A DNA stretch of 57,550 nt from Clostridiales bacterium (GTDB lineage Bacteria > Bacillota > Clostridia > Saccharofermentanales > Saccharofermentanaceae). Below are positions 25,758-34,226 of the stretch, piece after piece. The DNA lies in NCBI GenBank assembly GCA_017615755.1, contig JAFZZM010000004.1, positions 1 through 57,550 on the forward strand. The letters are read 5' to 3'. Below the pieces are notes generated by a model. The model had not been told where the DNA came from, searched no databases, and saw only the letters and a list, made by a program, of their open reading frames with translations. How positions within the stretch are numbered: position 1 is the first letter of the stretch; each line of letters begins with the position of its first letter. Made by a program: the position numbers and the translations under genes.

Positions 25758-27481
25758 TAAAACGACTACTTAAATCAGTACGGGAATATAAGAAACCGTC
25801 GATCCTGTCCCCGGTACTGATATCCTGCGAGGTCATCATGGAGGTACTGATGCCGATCCTGATGTCCATGCTGATCGACAACGGCATCAAGAAAGAGAAC
25901 ATGACATATGTGTATGTGATGGGCACCTTGCTTTTGGTGTGCATGTTCACGTCCATGGCATTTGGTGCACTCTCCGGTAGAGAGGCCGCCAAGGCCAGCG
26001 CCGGTTTTGCCAAGAACCTGCGTCATGACATGTTCCACAACCTGCAGAAGTTTTCTTTTTCGAACATCGATAAATTCAAAACTTCCAGTATTATCACAAG
26101 ACTTACGACTGACGTAACGAACGTACAGAATGCGTACCAGATGGTGATCCGTATTGCGGTAAGAGCACCGATCATGCTGATCTTTGCCATGTGCGCCAGC
26201 TTCTATGTAAACCCGAAGGTGGCCCTGATCCTTCTGTGCATCGCCCCGATCCTGATGATCGGTTTGATCATCGTCTTCCGTTATGCACACCCGATCTTCG
26301 TCCGTATGTTCAAGAGATTCGACCTCATGAACAACGTTGTACAGGAGAATGTCAGAGGTATCCGCGTGGTCAAGTCTTTCGTAAGAGAAGATCACGAGAT
26401 CGAGAAGTTTACCAATGTTTCCGCTGCGATCCGTAATGACTCGGTAAAAGCAGAGCGTGCGATCAACTTCAATGCACCTTTGATGATGGCCAGTGTCTAC
26501 ACGGCGATGCTCCTGATCTCCTGGGTCGGCGCAAAGATGGTCGTCAGCGGCGACATGACAGATGGTGAGCTGGCTTCCATGTTCTCCTACACCATGCAGA
26601 TCCTCGGAAGCCTCATGATGGTTTCCATGATCATCGTTATGCTCGTAATCTCCAGAACCTCTGCCGAGCGTATCTCCGAGATCCTCGAAGAGCAGCCGGA
26701 CATCGTCAATCCGGAAAATCCGGTCATGACGGTTGCAGACGGTTCTATCGATTTCGATCATGTATTCTTCAGCTATTCCAAGAAAAAAGAGAAGAGCTGC
26801 CTCGTGGACTTTGACCTGCACATCAACTCCGGCGAGACCGTCGGTATCATCGGTGGTACAGGTAGTGGAAAATCTTCCTTTGTTCAGCTGATCCCGAGAC
26901 TTTACGATGTAACGGACGGCACGATCAAGGTCGGTGGTGTCGATGTAAGAAACTACGACCTCGATGTCATCCGTGATAACGTTGCGATGGTACTTCAGAA
27001 GAACGTACTGTTCTCCGGCACCATCAAGGAAAACCTGCGCTGGGGTAATCCGGATGCGACGGACGAAGAGATGATCCAGGCATGTAAAATCGCCCAGGCC
27101 GACTCGTTCATCAGTGCTTTTCCTGAAGGATATGACACATATATCGAGCAGGGCGGTACGAACGTATCCGGCGGACAGAAACAGAGACTCTGTATCGCCA
27201 GAGCACTCCTGAAGAACCCGAAGATCCTGATCCTCGACGACAGCACCAGTGCCGTCGATACCGCAACGGATGCCCAGATCCAGAAGGGATTTGCGGAGTA
27301 CATCCCGGGTACGACGAAGCTGATCATTGCGCAGCGTATCTCGTCCGTCGAGCATGCAGACAAGATCATCGTTATCGATAACGGCAAGATCAATGCCATC
27401 GGTACGCACGATGAACTCCTTAAGAATAACGAGATCTACAAAGAAGTGTATGAGTCTCAGAAGAAAGGAGGCGATCAGTAA
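25754..27481 (+). CDS. Heterodimeric ABC exporter half, degenerate ATPase site (BmrC/LmrC-like)
   Basis: The product has 575 residues: six membrane helices (residues about 15-300) and an ATPase domain (about 330-575). Walker A is GGTGSGKSS and the signature is VSGGQKQR. Walker B reads LILDDSTSAVD, with Asp in place of the catalytic Glu, and the H-loop reads AQR instead of AHR. These changes mark the inactive-site half of heterodimeric multidrug exporters. The partner follows with a one-base overlap (TAATG). It starts inside the marR stop codon. Drug or lipid efflux is the usual role. Confidence 0.92.
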   Translation: MIKRLLKSVREYKKPSILSPVLISCEVIMEVLMPILMSMLIDNGIKKENMTYVYVMGTLLLVCMFTSMAFGALSGREAAKASAGFAKNLRHDMFHNLQKFSFSNIDKFKTSSIITRLTTDVTNVQNAYQMVIRIAVRAPIMLIFAMCASFYVNPKVALILLCIAPILMIGLIIVFRYAHPIFVRMFKRFDLMNNVVQENVRGIRVVKSFVREDHEIEKFTNVSAAIRNDSVKAERAINFNAPLMMASVYTAMLLISWVGAKMVVSGDMTDGELASMFSYTMQILGSLMMVSMIIVMLVISRTSAERISEILEEQPDIVNPENPVMTVADGSIDFDHVFFSYSKKKEKSCLVDFDLHINSGETVGIIGGTGSGKSSFVQLIPRLYDVTDGTIKVGGVDVRNYDLDVIRDNVAMVLQKNVLFSGTIKENLRWGNPDATDEEMIQACKIAQADSFISAFPEGYDTYIEQGGTNVSGGQKQRLCIARALLKNPKILILDDSTSAVDTATDAQIQKGFAEYIPGTTKLIIAQRISSVEHADKIIVIDNGKINAIGTHDELLKNNEIYKEVYESQKKGGDQ

Positions 27482-29418
27482 TGCCGCCACCGAGAGGAGC
27501 ACGTCCGATGAATCGGGAGGACTTAAAGAAAAACCCGATCTCCAAAGGCCTGGTCAAGAGACTTCTTTCTTATGTAACAGGTAAGTATAAAGTGTTGCTC
27601 GCCATCGTGTTCGTTTGCATTATCGTTGCTTCCGTCACATCCGTTCTGGGTAACATGTTCATCAAGAATCTGTATGACGACTTTATCAAGCCGCTTATGG
27701 AGGACAACAGCAGAGATTTCTCCGCTCTTTCAAACTGGATCCGCACTGTTGCGATCATATTCGGTTTCGGTGTTCTGGCAAACCTGTTCCAGGGCCAGAT
27801 CATGCTGGTGATCAGTAACAACGTCCTGAGAAACGTGCGTGACGACATGTTCAAGCACATGCAGACATTGCCGATCCGCTACTTTGACACACACTCTCAC
27901 GGCGACGTGATGAGCCATTACACCAACGACGTAGATACCCTGAGACAGATGATCTCGCAGAGCTTCCCGTCCATGGTTTCCTCCGCGATCACGATCATCG
28001 CGACACTGGTCGGTATGATCGTAACCTGCTGGCAGCTCACGATCGTGGTCCTCGCCGGTACTTTCGCCATGATCGTCCTCATGGGCAAGATCGGCGGTAA
28101 GAGTGCGACCTACTTCGTGAAGCAGCAGGCTTCCCTGGGTGACGTGAACGGTTACATCGAAGAGATGGTCAACGGCCAGAAAGTCGTCAAGGTATTTACT
28201 TACGAGAACCGTGCAAAAGCAACGTTCGACAAGAAGAACGAGGAGCTTTGCAATAATGCGACCAAGGCGAACATCTTCGCCAACATCCTGATGCCGATCA
28301 TGGGCAACATCGGAAATGTACTGTATGTGCTCGTTGCTTTTATCGGCGGATTCCTGGCGATCCAGTGCGGCGTCAAGTCGATCTCCATCGGTGTTATCGT
28401 TGCGTTCCTGCAGTTGACGAAGTCCTTCGTCATGCCGGTATCGCAGGTATCCCAGCAGATGAATGCGATCATCATGGCTATGGCCGGTGCAGACCGTATC
28501 TTCAAGCTCATCGATGAGAAGCCGGAGGAAGACGACGGCTATGTAACTCTGGTTCACTGTAAGAAGGAAGGCGAGAAGCTGACCGAGGTCACCGAGGACG
28601 AGGCGAATGCCCACAAGCACAGCAAGGATTATGTCTGGGCCTGGAAGCATCCGCATGGTGACGGTACGCTGACCTATACCGAGCTCAAGGGCGATGTCCG
28701 TCTGTTCGATGTCGACTTCAGCTACGACGGCAAGAAGCAGGTACTCTATGACGTATCTCTCTTTGCAAAGCCGGGTCAGAAGATCGCGTTCGTTGGTGCG
28801 ACCGGTGCCGGTAAGACCACGATCACGAACCTGATCAACCGATTCTACGATATCGCCGACGGTAAGATCCGTTACGACGACATCAACATCAACAAGATCA
28901 AGAAGGCGGATCTTCGTCATTCTCTGGGTATCGTTCTTCAGGACACGAACCTCTTTACCGGTACGGTTATGGAGAACATCCGTTACGGAAGCCTGAAGGC
29001 CACTGACGAGGAGTGTATCGAGGCCGCGAAACTGGCCAATGCGCATGACTTCATCAGCAAGCTTCCGCAGGGCTATGACACGGTACTGACCGCGAACGGG
29101 TCCGAGCTTTCCCAGGGCCAGCGCCAGCTGATCGCGATCGCCAGAGCGGCCGTTGCCGATCCGCCGGTCATGATCCTTGACGAGGCGACGAGCTCCATCG
29201 ATACCCGTACCGAGGCAATCGTGCAGAGAGGTATGGACGCCCTCATGGAGAACCGTACGGTATTCGTTATCGCACACCGTCTGTCCACTGTTCAGAACAG
29301 TAAGGCGATCATGGTGCTGGAGAACGGCCACATCATCGAGCGTGGTGACCACGACTCCCTGATCGCCGAGAAAGGCAAGTACTACCAGCTCTACACGGGT
29401 GCTTTTGAATTAGAATAA
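27481..29418 (+). CDS. Heterodimeric ABC exporter half, canonical ATPase site (BmrD/LmrD-like)
   Basis: The product has 645 residues. AGGAGG lies 9 bases upstream. After a Pro/Arg N-terminus come six membrane helices (residues about 35-330), a linker of about 60 residues, and the ATPase domain. Walker A is GATGAGKTT and Walker B MILDEATSSID keeps the catalytic Glu; the H-loop is AHRLST. The signature is LSQGQ rather than LSGGQ. That variant signature faces the Asp-type Walker B of the partner, so one composite site is degenerate and one is complete, as in BmrCD. A terminator follows. Confidence 0.93.
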   Translation: MPPPRGARPMNREDLKKNPISKGLVKRLLSYVTGKYKVLLAIVFVCIIVASVTSVLGNMFIKNLYDDFIKPLMEDNSRDFSALSNWIRTVAIIFGFGVLANLFQGQIMLVISNNVLRNVRDDMFKHMQTLPIRYFDTHSHGDVMSHYTNDVDTLRQMISQSFPSMVSSAITIIATLVGMIVTCWQLTIVVLAGTFAMIVLMGKIGGKSATYFVKQQASLGDVNGYIEEMVNGQKVVKVFTYENRAKATFDKKNEELCNNATKANIFANILMPIMGNIGNVLYVLVAFIGGFLAIQCGVKSISIGVIVAFLQLTKSFVMPVSQVSQQMNAIIMAMAGADRIFKLIDEKPEEDDGYVTLVHCKKEGEKLTEVTEDEANAHKHSKDYVWAWKHPHGDGTLTYTELKGDVRLFDVDFSYDGKKQVLYDVSLFAKPGQKIAFVGATGAGKTTITNLINRFYDIADGKIRYDDININKIKKADLRHSLGIVLQDTNLFTGTVMENIRYGSLKATDEECIEAAKLANAHDFISKLPQGYDTVLTANGSELSQGQRQLIAIARAAVADPPVMILDEATSSIDTRTEAIVQRGMDALMENRTVFVIAHRLSTVQNSKAIMVLENGHIIERGDHDSLIAEKGKYYQLYTGAFELE

Positions 29419-29440
29419 GGAACTGATATTTTAGATAAAG

Positions 29441-29490
29441 AAGAACTGCTTCATCGGAGCCTTATGGCTTCGGAGGGGCAGTTCTTTTTT
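29441..29490 (+). terminator. Terminator of the marR-ABC operon
   Basis: AAGAACTGC pairs with GCAGTTCTT around an inner hairpin (GGAGCC/GGCTTC region) and runs into TTTTTT. Confidence 0.88.
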
Positions 29491-29526
29491 CGTTGAAAGA
29501 CGAACCAAAAATCAGGGAATTTTATA

Positions 29527-29554
29527 TTGAGATTCCGCATTATCATGGTAAAAT
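29527..29554 (+). promoter_or_regulatory. Probable promoter of the zinc-ribbon gene
   Basis: TTGAGA (29527-29532) is 16 bases from TAAAAT (29549-29554). Confidence 0.5.
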
Positions 29555-29604
29555 ATCTATGTTGAACACCGAATATGGTGTTTTTTGGAAAGGAAACACA
29601 AACA

Positions 29605-30201
29605 ATGCCGACAATTATCAGAGACAAAAAAACCGAGGGCCGGGGACGTAAAGTCAAGAATATAGCAGGAGAGCGTTTCGGGCATCTGGTCGCATTGGAA
29701 GAAACAGCCGAGAGATTTAACGGGAAAGTCGTTTGGAAGTGCAAGTGTGACTGCGGAAACGAGATCCGCATCACATCCCACCGTCTGCTTCACACAGAGG
29801 TGAGCAACTGCTTCGATGAGAACTGCCCGTACCGTGATACAACGAGAAAGCCATTAAAGGAAGAGGATTTTCAGGGACAGTCGAGAAGAGAGACCGCGGC
29901 GATGGATGATCTGTCCGGCCAGGTCTTCGGGGAGCTGACTGTCGAGAAGATGACCGGTATCAAGAGCGGCAAGAACCTGCAGTGGTTCTGCAGATGCTCC
30001 TGCGGTCGTCAGGTGAAGGTGTACGGTCGTGATCTGATGCGCGGACTGCGTGTGGATTGCGGCACGAGCCTGCACAAGAAGCAGAAGATCCTGAACGTGG
30101 CGAAGGCTTCGTCCGGGGAGAAGGGAGTCGCAGCGAAGAGCGCGGCTAAGACAGCTTCCTTCGCAAAGACGAAGAAAACTTCATCGAAACCGAAAAAGTA
30201 A
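29605..30201 (+). CDS. Tandem zinc-ribbon protein with Lys/Ala-rich tail, probable DNA binder
   Basis: The product has 198 residues from ATG 29605 (GGAAAGGA upstream). Two copies of a Cys-rich module are seen. The first is GERFGHLVALEET...WKCKCDCGNEI...NCPYRD and the second GQVFGELTVEKMT...WFCRCSCGRQVKVYG...DCG. This FGxLxV...WxCxCxCG pattern occurs in phage and mobile-element proteins next to AP2 or HNH domains. The last 45 residues are Lys/Ala/Ser-rich like histone H1 tails. No AP2, HNH or integrase domain is present. The protein probably binds nucleic acid; its target is unknown. It has its own promoter and terminator. Confidence 0.72.
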   Translation: MPTIIRDKKTEGRGRKVKNIAGERFGHLVALEETAERFNGKVVWKCKCDCGNEIRITSHRLLHTEVSNCFDENCPYRDTTRKPLKEEDFQGQSRRETAAMDDLSGQVFGELTVEKMTGIKSGKNLQWFCRCSCGRQVKVYGRDLMRGLRVDCGTSLHKKQKILNVAKASSGEKGVAAKSAAKTASFAKTKKTSSKPKK

Positions 30202-30205
30202 TTCC

Positions 30206-30232
30206 GAAAATGCCGCTGAGAGCGGCATTTTT
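30206..30232 (+). terminator. Terminator of the zinc-ribbon gene
   Basis: AATGCCGCT and AGCGGCATT pair around GAG and are followed by TTTG. The upstream AAAA makes it weakly bidirectional. Confidence 0.85.
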
Positions 30233-30351
30233 GTTGCCCGTTTTTGTCAGCGCCGCCGCGCGTAAATGTAAAAATCGGGGAAAAACTATTTCAATTTTCA
30301 ATTCGTAAGTGTAAAATCAATACAATATTCTTAAACTAAGGAGAATATCGC

Positions 30352-31728
30352 ATGGGCAAGTATTTTGGAACAGATGGATTTCGTGGAAAAGCTGGAGTAG
30401 TCTTGACCGCGGAACATGCTTTTAAGACCGGGCGATTCCTCGGTTGGTATTACATGCAGCAGCATCAGGAGAAGGGCGCAGATTGTTCTGCAAAGATCGT
30501 GATCGGTAAAGATACACGTCGTTCTTCTTATATGTATGAAAATGCATTGGCAGCAGGCATCACGTCTTCGGGCGCTGATGCTTATTTATTGCATGTAACT
30601 ACTACTCCTTGTGTGAGCTACATCACACGTACTGAGGATTTTGACTGTGGCGTAATGATCTCTGCCAGCCACAATCCGTTCTATGACAATGGAATCAAGC
30701 TGATGAACTTTGAAGGTGAGAAGATGGACGACGATCTGCAGGATCAGATCGAGAAGTACATCGACGGTGAGATCGAAGAGATCCCGTTCGCTTCCGGAGA
30801 GGCCATCGGCAAAACGATCGACTATTATTCGGGAAGAAACCGCTACATCGGTTATCTCACAGGCCTGGCCACCAAGTCCTACGCTAAACATAAGGTAGGT
30901 CTGGACTGCGCAAACGGCAGCTCCTGGATGATCGGCCGCGCTGTATTTGACGCTCTTGGCGCCAAGACTTATGTCATCAACAACACACCGGACGGTGTAA
31001 ACATCAACACAGGCTGTGGTTCCACCCACATCGAAGGCCTGCAGAAGTACGTCGTAGACAATAAGCTGGATCTCGGCTTTGCCTTCGATGGTGACGCAGA
31101 CCGCTGCCTGGCAGTCGATGAGCTTGGTAATGTCGTTAACGGCGACAAGATCATGTACATCTGCAGTAAGTACATGAAGGAGAAGGGCCAGCTCACCAAC
31201 AACACCGTAGTTACGACCATCATGTCGAACTTTGGTCTTTATAAGGCACTCGACGAGGCAGGCATCGCTTATGAGAAGACTGCTGTAGGTGACCGCTATG
31301 TTTATGAAAACATGAAAGAGAACGATCACATGATCGGCGGCGAACAGTCCGGTCACGTTATCTTCAGAAAGTATGCCCACACCGGAGACGGCCTGATCAC
31401 AGCGATCATGCTGATGGAAGTACTCCTGGCAACAAACCTGCCGCTTTCCGTTCTGGCTTCCGGTTGCACTATGTACCCGCAGGTACTGAAGAACGTCGTT
31501 GTAGACGATAAGGACGGCACACTGGCTGATCCTGCTGTTCAGGCTCAGGTTGATGCCTGCACCGCCGAGCTCGGCGACAACGGTCGTGTTCTTCTCAGAA
31601 AGAGCGGCACAGAGCCGGTGCTCCGTGTTATGTCTGAGGCCGGTACGATCGAAGAGTGCGAGAAGCAGGTCGATGCGATCATCGCTTCTATGGAAAAGAG
31701 CGGCCATCTGGTGGAGGTGAAGAAATAA
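30352..31728 (+). CDS. glmM: Phosphoglucosamine mutase
   Basis: The product has 458 residues, the usual length. GlmM converts glucosamine-6-phosphate to glucosamine-1-phosphate for UDP-GlcNAc. The phosphoserine loop ISASHNP is at residues about 102-108, the metal loop DGDADR near residue 246, the sugar loop GGEQSGH near residue 328 and the phosphate-binding RKSGTEPVLRV near residue 420. AAGGAG lies upstream. The next gene starts in its stop codon (TAATG), so glmM and the acyltransferase are coupled. A phosphomannomutase is the alternative, but the neighbours favour GlmM. Confidence 0.93.
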   Translation: MGKYFGTDGFRGKAGVVLTAEHAFKTGRFLGWYYMQQHQEKGADCSAKIVIGKDTRRSSYMYENALAAGITSSGADAYLLHVTTTPCVSYITRTEDFDCGVMISASHNPFYDNGIKLMNFEGEKMDDDLQDQIEKYIDGEIEEIPFASGEAIGKTIDYYSGRNRYIGYLTGLATKSYAKHKVGLDCANGSSWMIGRAVFDALGAKTYVINNTPDGVNINTGCGSTHIEGLQKYVVDNKLDLGFAFDGDADRCLAVDELGNVVNGDKIMYICSKYMKEKGQLTNNTVVTTIMSNFGLYKALDEAGIAYEKTAVGDRYVYENMKENDHMIGGEQSGHVIFRKYAHTGDGLITAIMLMEVLLATNLPLSVLASGCTMYPQVLKNVVVDDKDGTLADPAVQAQVDACTAELGDNGRVLLRKSGTEPVLRVMSEAGTIEECEKQVDAIIASMEKSGHLVEVKK

Positions 31729-32396
31729 TGTATACAGTAAATGACCTTTACGATCTGACGCATACCTATCCGGCATTTGCCGAATACCTGAAGGGATTCA
31801 CCTATCCCTGGGAAGCTCTCGGCGGTATCTCCGAGATGATCCTGAAGATCGGCGAGACTCTTTCTCTTGATGAATTCGATCATCCTTCCGAGGATGTCTG
31901 GATCGCCAAGGATGCGAAAGTATTTGCTACCGCATATATCGGCGGACCTTGCATCATCGGCCACAACACCGAAGTAAGACAGTGCGCATTCATCCGTGGA
32001 AGCGCTCTCGTCGGTGAGAACTGCGTAGTCGGAAACTCTACAGAACTTAAGAATGTAGTGCTTTTCGATAACGTACAGGTTCCGCATTACAACTATGTAG
32101 GCGACTCCATCCTGGGATACAAGGCACACATGGGTGCCGGTTCCATCACCAGTAACGTAAAGAGCGACAAGCTCCTCGTCGTGATCAAGAACGGTGACGA
32201 GCAGGTCGAGACCGGCAGAAAGAAAGTCGGTGCGATGCTCGGTGACCGTGTTGAGGTCGGTTGTAACAGTGTTCTAAACCCTGGTACAGTAATCGGAAGA
32301 GACACAAACGTTTATCCGACATCCTGCGTACGTGGTGTGATCCCGGAGAACAGCATCTACAAAGATCAGGGCAACATCGTGATCAAGAAGAAATAA
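31728..32396 (+). CDS. GlmU-like left-handed beta-helix acyltransferase
   Basis: The product has 222 residues, starting at ATG 31728 inside the glmM stop codon with GGAGGTG upstream. After about 50 N-terminal residues, hexapeptide repeats (IAKDAKVFATAYIGGPCIIG onward) make a left-handed beta-helix to the C-terminus. VPHYNYVGDSILG and GAGSITSN match the active-site strip of the acetyltransferase half of GlmU, including the catalytic-type His. The uridylyltransferase half is absent. It could acetylate glucosamine-1-phosphate made by GlmM, so GlmU activity may be split in this organism. That is inference from position and motif. Confidence 0.82.
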   Translation: MYTVNDLYDLTHTYPAFAEYLKGFTYPWEALGGISEMILKIGETLSLDEFDHPSEDVWIAKDAKVFATAYIGGPCIIGHNTEVRQCAFIRGSALVGENCVVGNSTELKNVVLFDNVQVPHYNYVGDSILGYKAHMGAGSITSNVKSDKLLVVIKNGDEQVETGRKKVGAMLGDRVEVGCNSVLNPGTVIGRDTNVYPTSCVRGVIPENSIYKDQGNIVIKKK

Positions 32397-32463
32397 ATCC
32401 GAATTCAAAACTTAACTTACAATATTCGTAAGAAGAAACATTCAGGCCAAAGGAGGCACTTCT

Positions 32464-33195
32464 ATGAAAGTAATTATTGCAGAGAACTATCAGGACGCGA
32501 GCAAGAAGATGGCAGATGTCATCGAGAAAGTAGTACGTGAGAAGCCGGATTGCACACTCGGACTGGCAACAGGTTCCAGCCCGGTAGGCATGTATCAGGA
32601 ACTGGCTCGTCGTTGTAAGGAAGAGGGTCTGGACTTCTCCAAGATCCACACCGTTAACCTCGACGAGTATGTAGGACTTGAGCCGACACACAACCAGAGC
32701 TACCGCTACTTCATGGACAGCAATCTGTTCGATCACATCAACATCGACAAGGCTAACACTTATGTTGCCAAGGGAATCGGTGATGTAGATGCAAACCTCA
32801 AGGAATTCAACGAATTGCTCGACAAGACCGAGATCGAGATCCAGGTCCTTGGCGTAGGTCCGGACGGTCACCTGGCTTTCAATGAGCCCGGCCCGGTCCT
32901 CATCGATGGTGCTCATAAGGAGATCCTCGACGAATCCACGATCGATGCTAACGCTCGTTTCTTTGCCAACCGTGACGAAGTTCCGCGCTACGCTGTTACC
33001 ATGGGTATGGGTAACATCATGCGTGCCAAGGCTTTGATCATGATCATCAACGGCAACAAGAAGGACGCAGCTACCAAGCTTCTCATGAGCGACCGCATCG
33101 ACCCGATGTGCCCGGCAACATTCATGCGTATGCATCGTGATGCCACTGTCGTAATCGAGAAGAAACTGGCAGAGGAAATCGGCTATATTCAGTAA
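32464..33195 (+). CDS. nagB: Glucosamine-6-phosphate deaminase
   Basis: The product has 243 residues. NagB interconverts glucosamine-6-phosphate and fructose-6-phosphate plus ammonia. LGLATGSSPVGMY (residues about 35-47) binds the phosphate, NLDEYVGL holds the catalytic Asp, and GVGPDGHLAFNEP holds the active-site His. AAAGGAGG precedes the start. It follows the glmM cluster after 67 bases; a TACAAT at about 32419 could give it its own promoter. With no glmS in the window, the direction of flux (breakdown, or supply of GlcN6P) is not settled. Confidence 0.95.
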   Translation: MKVIIAENYQDASKKMADVIEKVVREKPDCTLGLATGSSPVGMYQELARRCKEEGLDFSKIHTVNLDEYVGLEPTHNQSYRYFMDSNLFDHINIDKANTYVAKGIGDVDANLKEFNELLDKTEIEIQVLGVGPDGHLAFNEPGPVLIDGAHKEILDESTIDANARFFANRDEVPRYAVTMGMGNIMRAKALIMIINGNKKDAATKLLMSDRIDPMCPATFMRMHRDATVVIEKKLAEEIGYIQ

Positions 33196-33240
33196 GTTTT
33201 CGCAAGAATTACGGATTTGGAGCCTTCCACGATATTCCTG

Positions 33241-33273
33241 AGCGAAAGCACTTTTGCTTTTGTGCTTTCTGCT
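33241..33273. other. Hairpin made of two facing AAAGCAC words after nagB
   Basis: AGCGAAAGCAC pairs with GTGCTTTCTGCT with one bulged base around a 10-base loop. There is no T-run after it, so it may stabilise the 3' end of the transcript or be a weak terminator. Confidence 0.45.
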
Positions 33274-33380
33274 TGAAATATGGGCAATCCTTCGAAAAAG
33301 GTTGTTTTTCCCGAAAGTTTGGTATATTCTGAACGCAGATATCGGAGGATGTCATATCTTTAATATATTGAGGGGTGAAA

Positions 33381-33560
33381 ATGAGTATCCGAGTATCTGA
33401 GTTGATCGGCGAGATCGTTGCGACCTTGGTGATCCTGGCATTTCTGATCGGAGGCATCGTACTTTGGTTCTACGAATATAATGCCACGGCTAATGAGCCA
33501 ATACGGCCTTTACACACCGAACCTGTGGTGGAAGCCCAGATCGACATTAACGGCAACTGA
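33381..33560 (+). CDS. Small single-helix membrane protein
   Basis: The product has 59 residues. GAGGGG lies 5 bases upstream of ATG 33381. One membrane helix covers residues about 11-30 (IVATLVILAFLIGGIVLWF), followed by a short polar tail. It has a possible promoter (TTGTTT at 33302, TATATT at 33323, spacing 15) and a good terminator, which supports real expression. No family is recognised. It lies just before the 62-bp repeat array. Confidence 0.65.
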   Translation: MSIRVSELIGEIVATLVILAFLIGGIVLWFYEYNATANEPIRPLHTEPVVEAQIDINGN

Positions 33561-33588
33561 TGCAGCTCAAATAAACAAAGAAAAAGAT

Positions 33589-33622
33589 GAGGGTGTCTCG
33601 CAAGAGACATCCTTTTTTTTTT
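33589..33622 (+). terminator. Terminator of the small membrane protein gene
   Basis: GGGTGTCTC pairs with GAGACATCC (one G-T pair) around GCAA, followed by ten T residues. Confidence 0.92.
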
Positions 33623-33718
33623 GCGCGCGAGGCGGCGTGGGAGCGAAGGCGCGGCGGGCTCTCGCAGGGTAGCGTGGGGAGTGCTTTTGGAGCAGGAGCG
33701 GAGAAGGTCTGACACCCG

Positions 33719-34127
33719 GTCAGAAATGGCCCCTGTTTCTGACCCACTTTCTGACTTTTGGGCGAAAAGTCTAATACCCGGTCAGAAATGGCCCCTCTAT
33801 CTGACCCACTTTCTGACTTTCGGGCTAAAAGTCTAATACCCGGTCAGAAATGGCCCCTGTTTCTGACCCACTTTCTGACTTTCGGGCTAAAAGTCTAACA
33901 CCCGGTCAGAAATGACCCCTGTTTCTGACCCACTTTCTGACTTTTGAGCGAAAAGTCTAACATCTGGTCAGAAATGGCCCCTGTTTCTGACCCACTTTCT
34001 GACCCTTGCCGTATTTGTCTGAATCCGCGTCTGAAAAGCACCCTGATTTAGACACACTTTCAGACATATGGCGTATTTGTCTGAATCCGCGTCTGAAAAG
34101 CACCTCGATTTAGACACACTTTCAGAC
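33719..34127. repeat. Array of seven 62-bp tandem repeats of two sequence types
   Basis: Units start at 33719, 33781, 33843, 33905, 33967, 34029 and 34091 (the last partial), with constant 62-base spacing. Units 1-4 are type 1 (GTCAGAAATGG start). Units 6-7 are type 2 (GTCTGAAAAGC start), which is the reverse complement of the array at 51-236. Unit 5 is type 1 in its first half and type 2 in its second, without loss of phase. Each unit has two potential hairpins: positions 1-8 with 18-25, and about 35-40 with 48-53. The array lies in a 666-base gap between convergent genes; the only other features there are the two flanking terminators. Confidence 0.95.
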
Positions 34128-34160
34128 ACTCTCCTTCTTGTCAGCTACAGAGCGCGGACC

Positions 34161-34200
34161 ACAAAAGAAATGACCGGCCTTGCGACCGGTCATTTCAACC
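34161..34200 (-). terminator. Terminator of the DUF1015-FAD-DUF2298 operon
   Basis: GAAATGACCGG and CCGGTCATTTC form an 11-bp stem; on the minus strand it is followed by TTTTGT. It lies about 30 bases after the DUF2298 stop codon. Confidence 0.85.
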
Positions 34201-34226
34201 TCTTATCTTCCTTGGGTGAGTAAGAA

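Noticed and set aside
29605..30201. Prophage remnant
   Set aside because: No integrase, terminase, structural gene or attachment repeat is seen around the zinc-ribbon gene.
33719..34127. CRISPR array
   Set aside because: The whole 62-bp period is repeated and there are no unique spacers or cas genes; the same holds for the other three arrays.
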